Assembly (NCBI RefSeq): GCF_003323745.1
Contig: NZ_QOIL01000026.1
Span: 1-64,000 of the forward strand
Reading direction: 5' to 3'
Source of the DNA: Sphaerisporangium album
GTDB taxonomy: Bacteria > Actinomycetota > Actinomycetes > Streptosporangiales > Streptosporangiaceae
DNA: 64,000 nucleotides
This document shows positions 17,505 to 26,457 of the stretch, piece after piece. How positions within the stretch are numbered: position 1 is the first letter of the stretch; every line of letters begins with the position of its first letter. A program made the position numbers and the translations under genes. The notes beneath the pieces were generated by a model, which searched no databases, had not been told where the DNA came from, and saw only the letters and a program-made list of their open reading frames with translations.

Positions 17505-18527
17505 TCACGCATTGTTGCGTTCCGGGCGCGCGCGGCGCTTTCGCTGGTTCAGCAGGAACGTGATCGCCACGAGTGCGAACAGGATGACGCCGGCCAGCGC
17601 CGCTATGAGGTAGTAGCTCGGGTCCGTCTCCGTCTTGCTTGCTTGCGCCGTCCCTGGGGCGGCGGGGAACCGGATCGTTGCCTCGGCGGCGTGTCTGGTC
17701 AACCCGCTCTCCAGACGCATACGGGCACGCCACGGACCATCGGGCACCTGCTCGGTGAGGACCACGGTCACCGATCCCCATTCGCCGGGAGCGAGCGTCG
17801 TGCCCGTTTTGACCTTGAACGGACCGGCGGTCAGCTGTCCGGGGCCGTTGGACAGTTTCAGGTCGCCGCTCAGGTCGAGTGCGCGGCCTCCGGTGTTGTG
17901 CACCCGCGCGAGGACGACCTGCCGGCCGTCCGGCGACCGTTGGGCCGTCAGCGAGTCGATGGTGAAGGCCGACGCCGGCGGGTTGCCGGGGCCGACGGAC
18001 AGGTAGATCCGGATACCGACGCGGTTGATCACCGCGACGCCTCCACCAGGCGGCGCGGCCTTGGCCGTCTCGGCCCAGATCACGGCATAGCGCTCTCCGG
18101 GCGCGGCGTCGGCCGGTACGTCGATCTTCGCGGTGACCGTCGAGCGGGCATGTGGGGCCAGGGTCACCTCATGCCGGCTCGTGGTGGTCCAGGTGGACAG
18201 CTCATTGGGAGTGCGACCGGGGGCGAACTGGAATTTGTGATCACGGATCTCCGCGGCGGCCGCGTAGAGCGAAAGCTGCTGGGGCGAGCCGGTCGTGTTC
18301 GAGACCTCCACCCGCCGGTGGATGTCGGCACCCGGCGCGAGGTGATCGATGATGTAGTACCAGGCTCGCGAGTTGGCTCGCTCTGCGACCGGCGCCTCGA
18401 GCAGGCGGAACCCGATGCCGCCCCCGGGCGACGGGGCCGCCGCCGACGCGGGCCTGCCGAGCGTGCCGGCAGCCGGGGCGAGAACCCCGGCCGCCAGCAG
18501 TCCCGCAACGATGTGACGAAGAAGCAC
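17505..18527 (-). CDS. Membrane-anchored secreted protein, DUF916/WxL-partner-like
   Basis: A 340-residue surface protein: signal peptide (about 1-30), two beta-sandwich-like regions (about 40-270), a transmembrane helix (about 305-328) and a short basic cytoplasmic tail (RKRRARPERN). The layout resembles DUF916-type proteins that bind peptidoglycan next to WxL-type partners. It follows the small secreted gene 18546-19073 by 18 bases, so the two are probably an operon acting at the cell wall. GTG 18527 starts the signal peptide. The domain name is a judgement from architecture, not a search. Confidence 0.6.
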   Translation of the reverse strand: MLLRHIVAGLLAAGVLAPAAGTLGRPASAAAPSPGGGIGFRLLEAPVAERANSRAWYYIIDHLAPGADIHRRVEVSNTTGSPQQLSLYAAAAEIRDHKFQFAPGRTPNELSTWTTTSRHEVTLAPHARSTVTAKIDVPADAAPGERYAVIWAETAKAAPPGGGVAVINRVGIRIYLSVGPGNPPASAFTIDSLTAQRSPDGRQVVLARVHNTGGRALDLSGDLKLSNGPGQLTAGPFKVKTGTTLAPGEWGSVTVVLTEQVPDGPWRARMRLESGLTRHAAEATIRFPAAPGTAQASKTETDPSYYLIAALAGVILFALVAITFLLNQRKRRARPERNNA

Positions 18528-18545
18528 GATTGTCGTCGGCTCCGG

Positions 18546-19073
18546 TCAGGCGACCGAATGGGTGACGGTGCCGCTGTATGTTCCTGCGACGGTCGCCGGC
18601 GGAATCGTCACGGTGAGCGTCGGATTCCAGGTGGCGGAGTTGTTGCCTACGAGCGCGGTACCGGTGAACGCGACGCGCGGCACATTGATGATGCCGCCGG
18701 GACCGGGTGTGAAGGTGCCCGTGCCCGTCGTGGCAGTGGCCGGCCCGGGGGAATAGCTGACATTGATGTTCGGGATGGTTTCGGGCCCGGTGCCTCCGCC
18801 GGTGGTGAAGTCTGTGCCGGTGACGGTCGCGGTCCAGGAACCGTTCAGGGTGCCGCGCAGGTCGGTCACCGTGACGGGGCCGATCTGCCCGGAGATGCTG
18901 GCGGTGCCGGATGCCACCGAGCCGAGGCTCGCCGACCCCGGCGCGCTGATCGTGAGGCCGGCGGTCGTGATCGAGAATGTGACGGTGGTGTCCACGGCAG
19001 CCGCAGGCAGAGCGGTCGCCGCGACGAGACCGAGGCCGATAGCCGAAGCGACCACAAAGAGTCGTTTGCGCAT
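18546..19073 (-). CDS. Secreted WxL-like beta-rich protein
   Basis: A 175-residue exported protein with a signal peptide (basic MRKRLF start, cut near AAA|V at about 26-30) and a Thr/Gly/Ser-rich beta-sandwich body with repeated VTVT and TVTGT patterns, ending in TYSGTVTHSVA. This is the pattern of WxL-domain-like secreted proteins, although WxL itself is not obvious. It stands directly upstream of a membrane-anchored DUF916-like protein and is likely co-transcribed with it. ATG 19073 is used; a TTG four codons upstream is possible. Confidence 0.55.
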   Translation of the reverse strand: MRKRLFVVASAIGLGLVAATALPAAAVDTTVTFSITTAGLTISAPGSASLGSVASGTASISGQIGPVTVTDLRGTLNGSWTATVTGTDFTTGGGTGPETIPNINVSYSPGPATATTGTGTFTPGPGGIINVPRVAFTGTALVGNNSATWNPTLTVTIPPATVAGTYSGTVTHSVA

Positions 19074-19486
19074 CTTGCGATCCAATGTTCATGCGGATGT
19101 AAGAGACGATGCGGAGTCCGAACGCGTGCCCCAAATAGGGCAGCATGCAGATATGCCGTCACGTCTCGCAGTGGAGCGTAACTGTCCGTAGTTGCGCCAA
19201 GATCAAGGGCGCGACGTGTACATCGACCGCAATACCGCCCCATGGCAGTGAAATAAGGAACGCGCGACCTCCGGCGACGGGTCCGCGCGCACGATGCGTT
19301 CGACATGGCATGGGGCCGGCCGCGCGGCGGATCTAGGTCGGCTGCGCCGTCCCGGTCGTCGCACCGCCCGGCCTTGGCGCCGAATCCCCTCGATTCCGCT
19401 ATGTCGAGTCAATCGGCACCCGCGCCGGAACTCGGTTCGGCATTCTCCGGCCGGGGCGTCTGACCATGCCTTGTGTGGCCGGACGG
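19074..19486. other. Intergenic region without supported gene
   Basis: No gene can be supported in these 413 bases. The part adjoining 19073 should carry the promoter of the secreted-protein operon. Its base composition is lower in G+C than the flanking genes up to about 19260. Confidence 0.4.
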
Positions 19487-20464
19487 TCAGAGTTCGCCGC
19501 GGAGGGGGAGGCCGGCCTTCTGGTAGATGGCGTCGATTACCGACATGTTCGCGATGGCGTCTTCGGGTGGGGTCAGAGGGGTTGTGCCGTCGTGCACCGC
19601 CGTGCGGAAGGCGCGTAGTTGGTAGGTGTACGTGGCCTCGCCGGGGACGCGCTCCCGGCGGCGGACGCCGTCGACCGTCGTGGTGAGGCGGTGGAAGTAC
19701 TGCGGGGCGGCGAAGTTGGTGATGTGCAGCGTGCCGTACTCGCCCTCCACGCGCGCGGCGATCTTGAGCAGGTGCCCGCCCGACCACATCGAGGCGTTGA
19801 TACGGCCCGTGGCGCCCGTCGGGAAGCGCAGGTCGGCGGCCATGGCGCGGTCGACGCCGGGGGATCGCAGCAGGGCGGCGGCGGAGACGACGGAGGGTTC
19901 GCCCGGCCCGAGGGTGCGCAGGCAGTGGACGGCGTAGCAGCCCGCGTCCATGAGCGCCCCGCCGCCGAGCTCCAGCGAGTACCGGATGTCGGAGAAGCGG
20001 GGGAGTGGGAAGCACATCCAGGTCTCGACGTGCCGCACCTCGCCGAGCTCGGTGTGCACGATCTCCAGCGCGCGTTCCATCAGCGGGTGGTAGCGGTAGT
20101 GGAACGCCTCCATCACGACGAGGCCGGAGCGCCGTGCGGCCTCCGCCACGCTCGTCGCCTCGTCGGCGTTGGAGGTGAAGGGCTTCTCGCACAGGACGTG
20201 CTTGCCCGCGTCGATGGCGCGCAGCGTCCACGCGGCGTGCAGGGCGTTCGGCAGCGGGTTGTAGATCGCGTCGATGGACGGGTCGGAGATGAGGGCCTCG
20301 TACGACCGGTGGACCACGGGGATGCGGTGCTTGGCGGCGAACCGTTCCGCGCGGGAGCGGTCACGCGCGGCGACGGCCACGACGTCCACGCCGGGGATGG
20401 ACCGGGCGGGCTTGACGAGCGCGGTGGGGGTGATGCGTGCCGCGCCGAGAGTGCCGATACGCAT
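19487..20464 (-). CDS. Gfo/Idh/MocA family oxidoreductase
   Basis: A 325-residue NAD(P)-dependent dehydrogenase. The N-terminal Rossmann domain (1-120) begins MRIGTLGAARI, and the family motif EKP is visible in VLCEKPF (about 92-98). The C-terminal alpha/beta substrate domain contains GGGALMDAGCYAVH (about 170-183), where a Lys/His pair usually contributes to catalysis. The substrate is probably a sugar, inositol or related polyol and cannot be read from the sequence. The gene stands alone; the 85-bp repeat array lies immediately upstream of its start. Confidence 0.85.
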   Translation of the reverse strand: MRIGTLGAARITPTALVKPARSIPGVDVVAVAARDRSRAERFAAKHRIPVVHRSYEALISDPSIDAIYNPLPNALHAAWTLRAIDAGKHVLCEKPFTSNADEATSVAEAARRSGLVVMEAFHYRYHPLMERALEIVHTELGEVRHVETWMCFPLPRFSDIRYSLELGGGALMDAGCYAVHCLRTLGPGEPSVVSAAALLRSPGVDRAMAADLRFPTGATGRINASMWSGGHLLKIAARVEGEYGTLHITNFAAPQYFHRLTTTVDGVRRRERVPGEATYTYQLRAFRTAVHDGTTPLTPPEDAIANMSVIDAIYQKAGLPLRGEL

Positions 20465-20539
20465 GATCGAATCATGCCAGACGCGGTCAGGGCGTTGGTC
20501 CGGGGGCCGTCTCTGAGGACCCCGCGCCGGGATGCCCTG

Positions 20540-21025
20540 GAAGGCGCGTCGGTCGGTCGGTCACGGTGCATTGGCGTCGAACGGTCGGTCGGTCGCATCG
20601 TGTCGGCGTCGTCATGGAGCGGGTTCAAGGTCTAACGCGAGCGCCATGGTCGGTCGGTCGCGGTGCGTTGGCGTTGAATGGCCGGTCGGTCGCGTCGCGC
20701 TGGAGCGGGTGCCGGGTCCACGCGAGTGCGACGGTCGGTCGGTCGCGGTGCGCTGGTGTCGATGGGTCGGTCGGTCGCGTGGCGCTTGAGCGGGTGCCGG
20801 GTCCACGCGAGTGCGATGGTCGATTGGTCGTGGTGCGTTGGTGCCGCTAATGCGAGCGCGATGGCTGGTCGGTCGTGGTGTGTTGGTGTCGATGGGCCGG
20901 TCGGTCGCGTCGCGCTGGAGCGCGGCCGAGGTCCGCACCAGTGTGATGGTCGGTCGGTCGCGGTGCGCTGGTGTCGAAGGGGCGGTCGGTCGCATCGTGT
21001 CGGTGTCGTGCTGGAAGAGGCGGGC
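20540..21025. repeat. Minisatellite of about six 85-bp units
   Basis: A degenerate direct repeat with a period of 85 bases: matching points start at 20636, 20721, 20806 (this unit shortened by 40 bases), 20851 and 20936, with a longer first unit (about 97) from 20540. Each unit holds two blocks of GGTCGGTCGGTCG separated by GCGGTGCGYTGGYGTCGA-type sequence. It fills the divergent gap between the oxidoreductase and phosphotransferase genes. No spacer variation of CRISPR type. Confidence 0.85.
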
Positions 21026-21110
21026 GAGGGGGGCGAAGGTCTTCCGGAAAGTGCGGGGGTTTCGGGGAAGCCTCCCGGGCGTGCCGGGGGCGGGACTAAA
21101 CTGTTACGTC

Positions 21111-21911
21111 ATGTTCGTCAGCGCGGCCTTTCCTGAAATATCGCTGGATGGCGGTGATGTGACGGAGGGAGTCGTCCGCGTCGGCGACACGGTGCGCCGC
21201 CCGATGCGCCCGTACAGTCCCTCCGTTCACGCGCTGCTGCGTCACCTGGAGTCGGTGGGCTTCGACGGCGCGCCGAGGGCGCTCGGAGTGGACGACCGTG
21301 GCAGGGAGATGCTGTCGTACGTCCCCGGCCGGGCGGCGATGTTTCCACTGGCCCCGCACGTGATGACGGACGAGACGCTGGCCGCGCTGGCCCGGCTGGT
21401 CCGGCGCTTTCATGACGCGGCCGCCGGGTTCGTCCCGCCTCCTGACGCCGTCTGGGAGGGAGGCTCGTGGGACGACGCCGAGCCCGAGCTGGTCGGTCAT
21501 TGCGACATCACCCCGGAAAACGTGATTTTTCGCGACAACGTGCCGTGGGCGCTCATCGACTTCGACATGGCCCGCCCGACGACCCGCCTGTTCGACATCG
21601 TCACCACCCTGCGTCACTGGGCACCGATCGCCGACCCCGTCGACCGGGAGCCCGCGCAGCGGATGTGCGACGTCGGCGCGCGGATCCGGCTCTTCTGCGA
21701 CGCCTATGACCTGTCCGCGCGCGAGCGTCGCCGGCTGCTCGACCTGACCAGGCTGCGCTTCGACCGCTCGTACGTTGTGATGCGCACGCGGGCATTGGAG
21801 GACGGCGGAGGCTGGGCGCGCATGTGGGAGAACGGCGCGGGAGAGCGCATCCGCAGAGCCGCCGCCTGGCTCGACGACAACTGGGACGAACTGGACTCCC
21901 ACCTGCATTAG
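21111..21911 (+). CDS. Phosphotransferase of the APH/choline-kinase fold
   Basis: A 266-residue small-molecule kinase. The catalytic loop is H130-C131-D132-I-T-P-E-N137 (family pattern HGDxxPxN, with Cys in place of Gly), and the metal-binding aspartates are in DFD at 150-152. The protein is short, with a shortened N-terminal lobe. Family members phosphorylate aminoglycosides, homoserine or choline; the substrate here is unknown and a resistance role should not be assumed. ATG 21111 was chosen because upstream codons fall in the 85-bp repeats. The next gene, cobD, follows after 105 bases. Confidence 0.75.
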   Translation: MFVSAAFPEISLDGGDVTEGVVRVGDTVRRPMRPYSPSVHALLRHLESVGFDGAPRALGVDDRGREMLSYVPGRAAMFPLAPHVMTDETLAALARLVRRFHDAAAGFVPPPDAVWEGGSWDDAEPELVGHCDITPENVIFRDNVPWALIDFDMARPTTRLFDIVTTLRHWAPIADPVDREPAQRMCDVGARIRLFCDAYDLSARERRRLLDLTRLRFDRSYVVMRTRALEDGGGWARMWENGAGERIRRAAAWLDDNWDELDSHLH

Positions 21912-22016
21912 CCGATTCGCCGGCACTCCTGGACAATCTCGAATTCGGTGCGTCGTGGAGCCGGAGTCGTGGTGCATCATGCGTGGGGAACGTCCGGAAA
22001 CCGGGGGTGAGGTCGA

Positions 22017-23075
22017 GTGAAGCGGGCGGGTACGAGGCCGCGGTACGGGAGCGGGACGGCCACGCGTGCGGGGCGGGAGATGGCGGCACGCGGGATTCCG
22101 GTGGGAACCGTGGGGACGGGAGCGGTGGGGCGGGCCCGGGCTCTTGGGCTCGCCGCTGGGGTCGTCCTGGATGCGATCTTCGCCGATCCGCGGAACCCGG
22201 TGCATCCGGTGGCGCTGTTCGGCCGTGCGGCCGGGCTGGTCGAGCGCCGTCTGTACGGGCGGTCGCGCGCGCGAGGCGTCGCGTACGTCGCCGCGTGCGT
22301 CGGTTCGGCGGCGGCCTTGGGTGTGGTGGCCGAGCGGCTCACCCGGCGCAGCCCCGCGGCTCGTACGGCCGTCACTGCCGCCGCGACCTGGGCGGTGCTG
22401 GGCGGGACGAGCCTGGGCCGCGAGGGGGCGTACATGTCCGCCGCGCTCGAACGTGGGGATGTGACGGCGGCGCGGGCGCGGCTGCCGCATCTGTGCGGGC
22501 GGGATCCGTCGGCTTTGTCCTCGGGGGAACTGGCACGGGCGACGGTGGAGTCGATCGCGGAGAACACCTCGGACGCCGTGGTCGCGCCGCTGGTCTGGGG
22601 CGCGGTGGCCGGAGTGCCGGGGCTGCTGGCGTACCGGGCGGTGAACACGCTGGACGCGATGGTCGGTCACCGGTCGGCGCGGTACGAGAGGTTCGGCTGG
22701 GCCGCCGCGCGGCTGGACGACGTGGCGAACTTCGTTCCCGCGCGGATCACCGGCGTCCTGGCGTCGCTGGTCGCCCCTCTCGTCGGCGGGTCGTCCCGGC
22801 AGGCGGCGGCCATGCTGCGCAGGGACGGTCACCGGCATCCGAGTCCCAACTCCGGCCGATGCGAGGCGGCGTTCGCGGGGGCGCTCGGCGTGCGGCTGGG
22901 GGGCCGTAACGACTACGGCGGCAGGATCGAGCACCGGCCGGAGATGGGCGAGGGAGACCCACCCGCGGTGACGGATATTTCGCGATCCGTACGCTTGGCG
23001 CGCGCCGTGAACCTCACCGCCGCAACGCTCGCCGCCGCCACTGCCTGGGCAGTACACAGGCGGCGGCGCCGGTAG
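22017..23075 (+). CDS. cobD: Adenosylcobinamide-phosphate synthase CobD/CbiB
   Basis: A 352-residue membrane protein for the CobD/CbiB step of cobalamin synthesis, which attaches aminopropanol (phosphate) to adenosylcobyric acid. Family motifs are clear: LDAIFADPRNPVHPVALFG (about 46-64), TVESIAENTSDAVVAPL (about 180-196), YRAVNTLDAMVGH (about 209-221) and HRHPSPNSGRCEAA (about 269-282). Several hydrophobic helices are present. GTG 22017 gives a slightly long N terminus. CobQ, the preceding enzyme of the pathway, is encoded 270 bases downstream. The stop codon lies inside the first unit of a 17-bp tandem repeat. Confidence 0.92.
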   Translation: MKRAGTRPRYGSGTATRAGREMAARGIPVGTVGTGAVGRARALGLAAGVVLDAIFADPRNPVHPVALFGRAAGLVERRLYGRSRARGVAYVAACVGSAAALGVVAERLTRRSPAARTAVTAAATWAVLGGTSLGREGAYMSAALERGDVTAARARLPHLCGRDPSALSSGELARATVESIAENTSDAVVAPLVWGAVAGVPGLLAYRAVNTLDAMVGHRSARYERFGWAAARLDDVANFVPARITGVLASLVAPLVGGSSRQAAAMLRRDGHRHPSPNSGRCEAAFAGALGVRLGGRNDYGGRIEHRPEMGEGDPPAVTDISRSVRLARAVNLTAATLAAATAWAVHRRRRR

Positions 23076-23222
23076 TAGGCACTATCCGATAGCAGGCACT
23101 GCCCGGTGGTAGGCACGGCGCGGTAGTAGGAGCTGTCCGAAGGCTGGCACTGTGCGGTAGTTGCCACTGTCCGGTAGTCGGCGCTGCCCGGTAGCCGACA
23201 CTGTCCGGTAGGAGGCGCTGCC
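23070..23222. repeat. Nine tandem 17-bp units starting at the cobD stop
   Basis: Nine contiguous degenerate copies of CGGTAGTAGGCACTGTC with an exact 17-base period. The first copy contains the cobD stop codon (TAG). Unit length is not a multiple of three and there are no spacers. The array separates cobD from cobQ. Confidence 0.9.
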
Positions 23223-23348
23223 CAAGTGGGCCCCGATCCGAGCAGCCGCGCCCGTGCCTCACCGAGTCGTACCGGCAATGGCTGTTCGTGCCGCCGCGAT
23301 GTGGCCACGTGGGGGATTGGGGGGTTCCGGTAGGTCTGGCATCTTTGG

Positions 23349-24905
23349 GTGGTGGCTACAGGGATGTTGCTCGTGGCGGGGACCACCTCGGACGCGGGGA
23401 AGAGCGTTGTCACGGCGGGGATCTGCCGCTGGCTGGCGCGTCGGGGCGTGCGGGTGGCGCCGTTCAAGGCCCAGAACATGTCGCTGAACTCGTACGTGAC
23501 CGCCGACGGAGCCGAGATCGGACGCGCGCAGGTCGCCCAGGCGCAGGCGGCGGGGGTGGAACCGGTCGCGGACATGAACCCGATCCTGCTGAAGCCGGGC
23601 AGCGACCGGCGAAGCCAGGTCGTCGTGCTCGGCAGGCCGCTCGCCGAGGTGGACGCCATGGAGTACGGCGCGTACAAGGACAGTCTCAGAGCGGTCGCGC
23701 TGAAGTCCCTGGAGAGGCTGCGGGCGTCGTACGACGTGGTGGTGTGCGAGGGCGCGGGCAGCCCGGCGGAGATCAACCTGCGCCGGGGGGACATCGCCAA
23801 CATGGGCCTGGCCCGAGCGGCGGGAATGCCGGTGGTCGTCGTGGGGGACATCGACCGCGGCGGGGTGTTCGCCTCGCTGTACGGCACGCTGGCGTTGCTG
23901 GAGGCGGAAGATCAGGCGCTCATCAGCGGCTTCCTGATCAACAAGTTCCGGGGCGCGCGTGAGCTGCTCGACCCCGGCTTGGAGACGCTGCACAAGCTCA
24001 CCGGACGTCCGGTGTACGGCGTGCTGCCGTGGCTGGACGGGCTCTGGATGGACCTGGAGGACTCGCTCGCCCTCGACTCCCGGCGCGGCGCGCTGCCGGA
24101 GAACGCGGGCACGGGGCAGAGCCTGCGCGTCGCGGTGGTGCGGTACCCGAGGATTTCCAACTTCACCGACGTGGACGCGCTGGCCGCCGAGCCCGGGGTC
24201 GTGGTCCGTTTCGTCTCCTCGGCCGCCGGAGCCGGGGAGCTCCGCGAGGCGGACCTGGTGGTGCTGCCCGGCTCGCGGGCCACCGTCTCCGACCTCGAAT
24301 GGCTTCGCCGTACGGGCCTCGCCGCCGCGCTGCTGGAACGGCGCGGCCCGATCCTCGGCATCTGCGGCGGCTACCAGATGCTCGCGCGGTCGATCCGCGA
24401 CGACGTCGAGTCCGGCGCCGGGACGGTGGACGGGCTCGGGCTGCTTCCGGCGACCGTCGAGTTCGCGCGCGAGAAGACGCTCGCGCGGCCGGTCGGCGAG
24501 GCGTACGGGCACCGCGTCGACGCGTACGAGATCCACCACGGGCTGGTGACGGTCGACGGGCACCAGACGTCGCAGCCGGCGGACCAGGCGGGCCCGGCGG
24601 CTGCGGTGGCCCAGGTGGAGCCCTTCCTGGACGGGTGCCGGGTGGGCGCGGTGTGGGGCACCACCTGGCACGGGGCGCTGGAGAACGACGGCTTCCGCCG
24701 TGCCTTCCTCGCCGATGTCGCCGCCGTGGCAGGCCGCGACTTCGTCCCGGCGTCCGGCGTCTCGTTCGCGGCGCTGAGGGAGGAGCACCTCGACGCGCTC
24801 GGCGACATGATCGAGCGGCACGTGGACACAGGCGCGCTGCTGTCGCTGATCGAGGACGGCGCGCCGCCCGGCCTTCCCGCCCTCCCTCCCGGCGCCGCGC
24901 CGTGA
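23349..24905 (+). CDS. cobQ: Cobyric acid synthase CobQ/CbiP
   Basis: A 518-residue glutamine-dependent amidotransferase that converts adenosylcobyrinate diamide to adenosylcobyrate. The N-terminal ATP-binding domain has the P-loop GTTSDAGKS (about 11-19), followed by KAQNMSLNS and MNPILLKP family motifs. The C-terminal glutaminase domain has the catalytic Cys in ICGGYQM (about 337-343) and His in YEIHHG (about 393-398). Length and motif order are normal. GTG 23349, GTG 23352 and ATG 23364 are all possible starts. No cobalamin riboswitch is seen upstream. The stop codon opens a 15-bp tandem repeat. Confidence 0.95.
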   Translation: MVATGMLLVAGTTSDAGKSVVTAGICRWLARRGVRVAPFKAQNMSLNSYVTADGAEIGRAQVAQAQAAGVEPVADMNPILLKPGSDRRSQVVVLGRPLAEVDAMEYGAYKDSLRAVALKSLERLRASYDVVVCEGAGSPAEINLRRGDIANMGLARAAGMPVVVVGDIDRGGVFASLYGTLALLEAEDQALISGFLINKFRGARELLDPGLETLHKLTGRPVYGVLPWLDGLWMDLEDSLALDSRRGALPENAGTGQSLRVAVVRYPRISNFTDVDALAAEPGVVVRFVSSAAGAGELREADLVVLPGSRATVSDLEWLRRTGLAAALLERRGPILGICGGYQMLARSIRDDVESGAGTVDGLGLLPATVEFAREKTLARPVGEAYGHRVDAYEIHHGLVTVDGHQTSQPADQAGPAAAVAQVEPFLDGCRVGAVWGTTWHGALENDGFRRAFLADVAAVAGRDFVPASGVSFAALREEHLDALGDMIERHVDTGALLSLIEDGAPPGLPALPPGAAP

Positions 24906-24964
24906 CGCGGTCCGGTGTGACGCGGTCCGGTGTGACGCGGTCCGGTGTGACGCGGTCTGGCGTG
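24902..24964. repeat. Four tandem 15-bp units starting at the cobQ stop
   Basis: GTGACGCGGTCCGGT occurs four times (24902, 24917, 24932, 24947; the last with two changes), and the next three bases start a fifth. The first copy contains the cobQ TGA stop. Each unit carries a TGA in the same frame. Confidence 0.9.
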
Positions 24965-25064
24965 ACAATGTGGGCGTGGCTTGACGGCGGCCAGGAGCTT
25001 CCGGGCCGTGCTCGTGGGTGCCGGTCGCCGGGACGGGCGCCAGGGGGTATGGGAGAATCGTCCC

Positions 25065-25427
25065 GTGCTGGTCTATGACGGGGACTGCGGGTTCTGCCAC
25101 CGATGCGTGGAGTTCGGCCGCGCGCATCTGCCCGCGATGCCCCCGGCGCGCCGCTGGCAGGATCTGGACCTGGCCGAGCACGGCCTCACCCTTGAGCAGG
25201 TGACCGAGTCGGTCCAGTTGCTCGGCCCGGACGGGCTGCGCGCCTCGGGCGCCCGCGCCGTCGCCGTGCTGCTGGCCGTGCAACCCCGGATCGGCTGGCG
25301 CGTCCTCGGCCGCCTCATGCTCGTGCCCCCGGTCGACTTGATCGCCGAGGCCGTGTACCGGGTCGTCGCGCGCAACCGGCACCGGCTGCCCGGCAGCACC
25401 GGCGCCTGCTCGACCGCCCCCCGCTGA
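25065..25427 (+). CDS. DCC family (DUF393) thiol-disulfide oxidoreductase-like protein
   Basis: A 120-residue protein of the DCC family, named for the DxxCxxC signature, seen here at the N terminus as VYDGDCGFCHRC (Cys at about 8, 11 and 14). The family is predicted to have a thioredoxin-like redox role and often stands near membrane or redox genes; no substrate is known. GTG 25065 puts the start just before the signature, as is usual for the family. The frame is open upstream to 24981, but that stretch overlaps repeat sequence. Confidence 0.75.
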   Translation: MLVYDGDCGFCHRCVEFGRAHLPAMPPARRWQDLDLAEHGLTLEQVTESVQLLGPDGLRASGARAVAVLLAVQPRIGWRVLGRLMLVPPVDLIAEAVYRVVARNRHRLPGSTGACSTAPR

Positions 25428-25551
25428 GGGCCGCCCCAGCCCTCAGAAGCACCCGTCCGCGCGCGTTGCCGGATCCGGGAAAAGAAATGTGCCCCAACTG
25501 TCCAGGTGTGATCCTGTCGGGGACGCGCCCCCGCCCGTCACGCTTCGACGC

Positions 25552-26457
25552 ATGACAGCAGTGGTGGAGACCGAAGGGCTGACGAAGTTCTACGGTAAGC
25601 GCCGGGGCTTGGAGGATCTCACGCTCCAGATCCGTCCCGGCGAGGTGTTCGGGTACCTCGGCCCGAACGGCGCGGGCAAGACGACCACGCTCAGGATGCT
25701 CCTGGACGTGATCCGCCCCACCCGGGGCACCGTTCGCGTGCTGGGCTCCGACCCGCGCGACGCGTCGATCCGCCGAAGGATCGGCTACCTCCCCGGCGAG
25801 CTGGCCCTGGAGGGACGCGAGAAGGCCGGCGAGTACCTGCGGTTCCTGGCGGGCGTGCGGGGCGGCGTCGCGGCGGGCCGCGTCGAGGGGCTCGCCGAGC
25901 GGCTGGAGGCCGACCTGTCGGTCACGATGGGCAAGCTCTCGAAGGGCAACAAGCAGAAGGTCGGCCTGATCCAGGCGTTCATGCACGAGCCCGAGCTGCT
26001 CATCCTCGACGAGCCGACCAGCGGCCTGGACCCGCTCGTCCAGCAGGAGTTCCTGGCGATGGTCCGCGAGGCCCGCGCGGCGGGCGGCACGGTGCTCATG
26101 TCGTCGCACGTGCTCGCGGAGGTCGAGCACGTCTCCGACCGGGTGGGCATCGTCCGGAGCGGGCGGCTGGTCGCGGTGGAGGACGTCGTCGCGCTGCGGG
26201 AGAAGGCCGTGCGGCGGGTCGAGTTCCACTTCGACGCGCCCGTGCCCGAGGAGGCGTTCCGCGACCTGCCCGGCGTGCGGGACCTCAAGGTCGAGGGCGC
26301 GAGCGTGAGCTGCACCATCGACGGCCGTCCCGACGCGCTGGTCAAGGCGGCGGCGCGGTTCACCGTCGTCCACATGGTCTCGGCCGAGCCCGACCTCGAA
26401 GAGATCTTCCTCACCTACTACAGCGAGGACGTGCAGCATGCCCGTGCTGGTGCGTAA
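25552..26457 (+). CDS. ABC-2 type exporter ATP-binding protein
   Basis: A 301-residue ABC ATPase with Walker A GPNGAGKT (37-44), signature LSKGNKQK (near 130), Walker B LLILDEPTSGLDP (near 147-159) and the H-loop SSHV. A C-terminal extension of about 80 residues (from 220) is typical of the DrrA/CcmA-type exporter ATPases. It overlaps the following permease gene by 20 bases, so the two form one exporter with an unknown substrate. ATG 25552 is in frame with the domain start; an upstream start at 25489 is unlikely. Confidence 0.9.
   Translation: MTAVVETEGLTKFYGKRRGLEDLTLQIRPGEVFGYLGPNGAGKTTTLRMLLDVIRPTRGTVRVLGSDPRDASIRRRIGYLPGELALEGREKAGEYLRFLAGVRGGVAAGRVEGLAERLEADLSVTMGKLSKGNKQKVGLIQAFMHEPELLILDEPTSGLDPLVQQEFLAMVREARAAGGTVLMSSHVLAEVEHVSDRVGIVRSGRLVAVEDVVALREKAVRRVEFHFDAPVPEEAFRDLPGVRDLKVEGASVSCTIDGRPDALVKAAARFTVVHMVSAEPDLEEIFLTYYSEDVQHARAGA

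Noticed and set aside
20540-21025. 85-bp array considered as CRISPR
   Set aside because: Units are contiguous and degenerate over their whole length, with no constant repeat/unique spacer structure and no cas genes.
21096-23057. 653-codon minus-strand frame opposite the phosphotransferase and cobD
   Set aside because: Spans two unrelated plus-strand genes and a gap and has no protein-like composition.
23070-23222. 17-bp array considered as CRISPR or iterons of an origin
   Set aside because: No spacers, and no replication gene nearby; it starts inside the cobD stop region like other stop-anchored repeats.
21912-23348. Cobalamin riboswitch before cobD or cobQ
   Set aside because: No B12-box-like sequence or matching fold was recognised; the cobQ upstream gap is mostly the 17-bp repeat.
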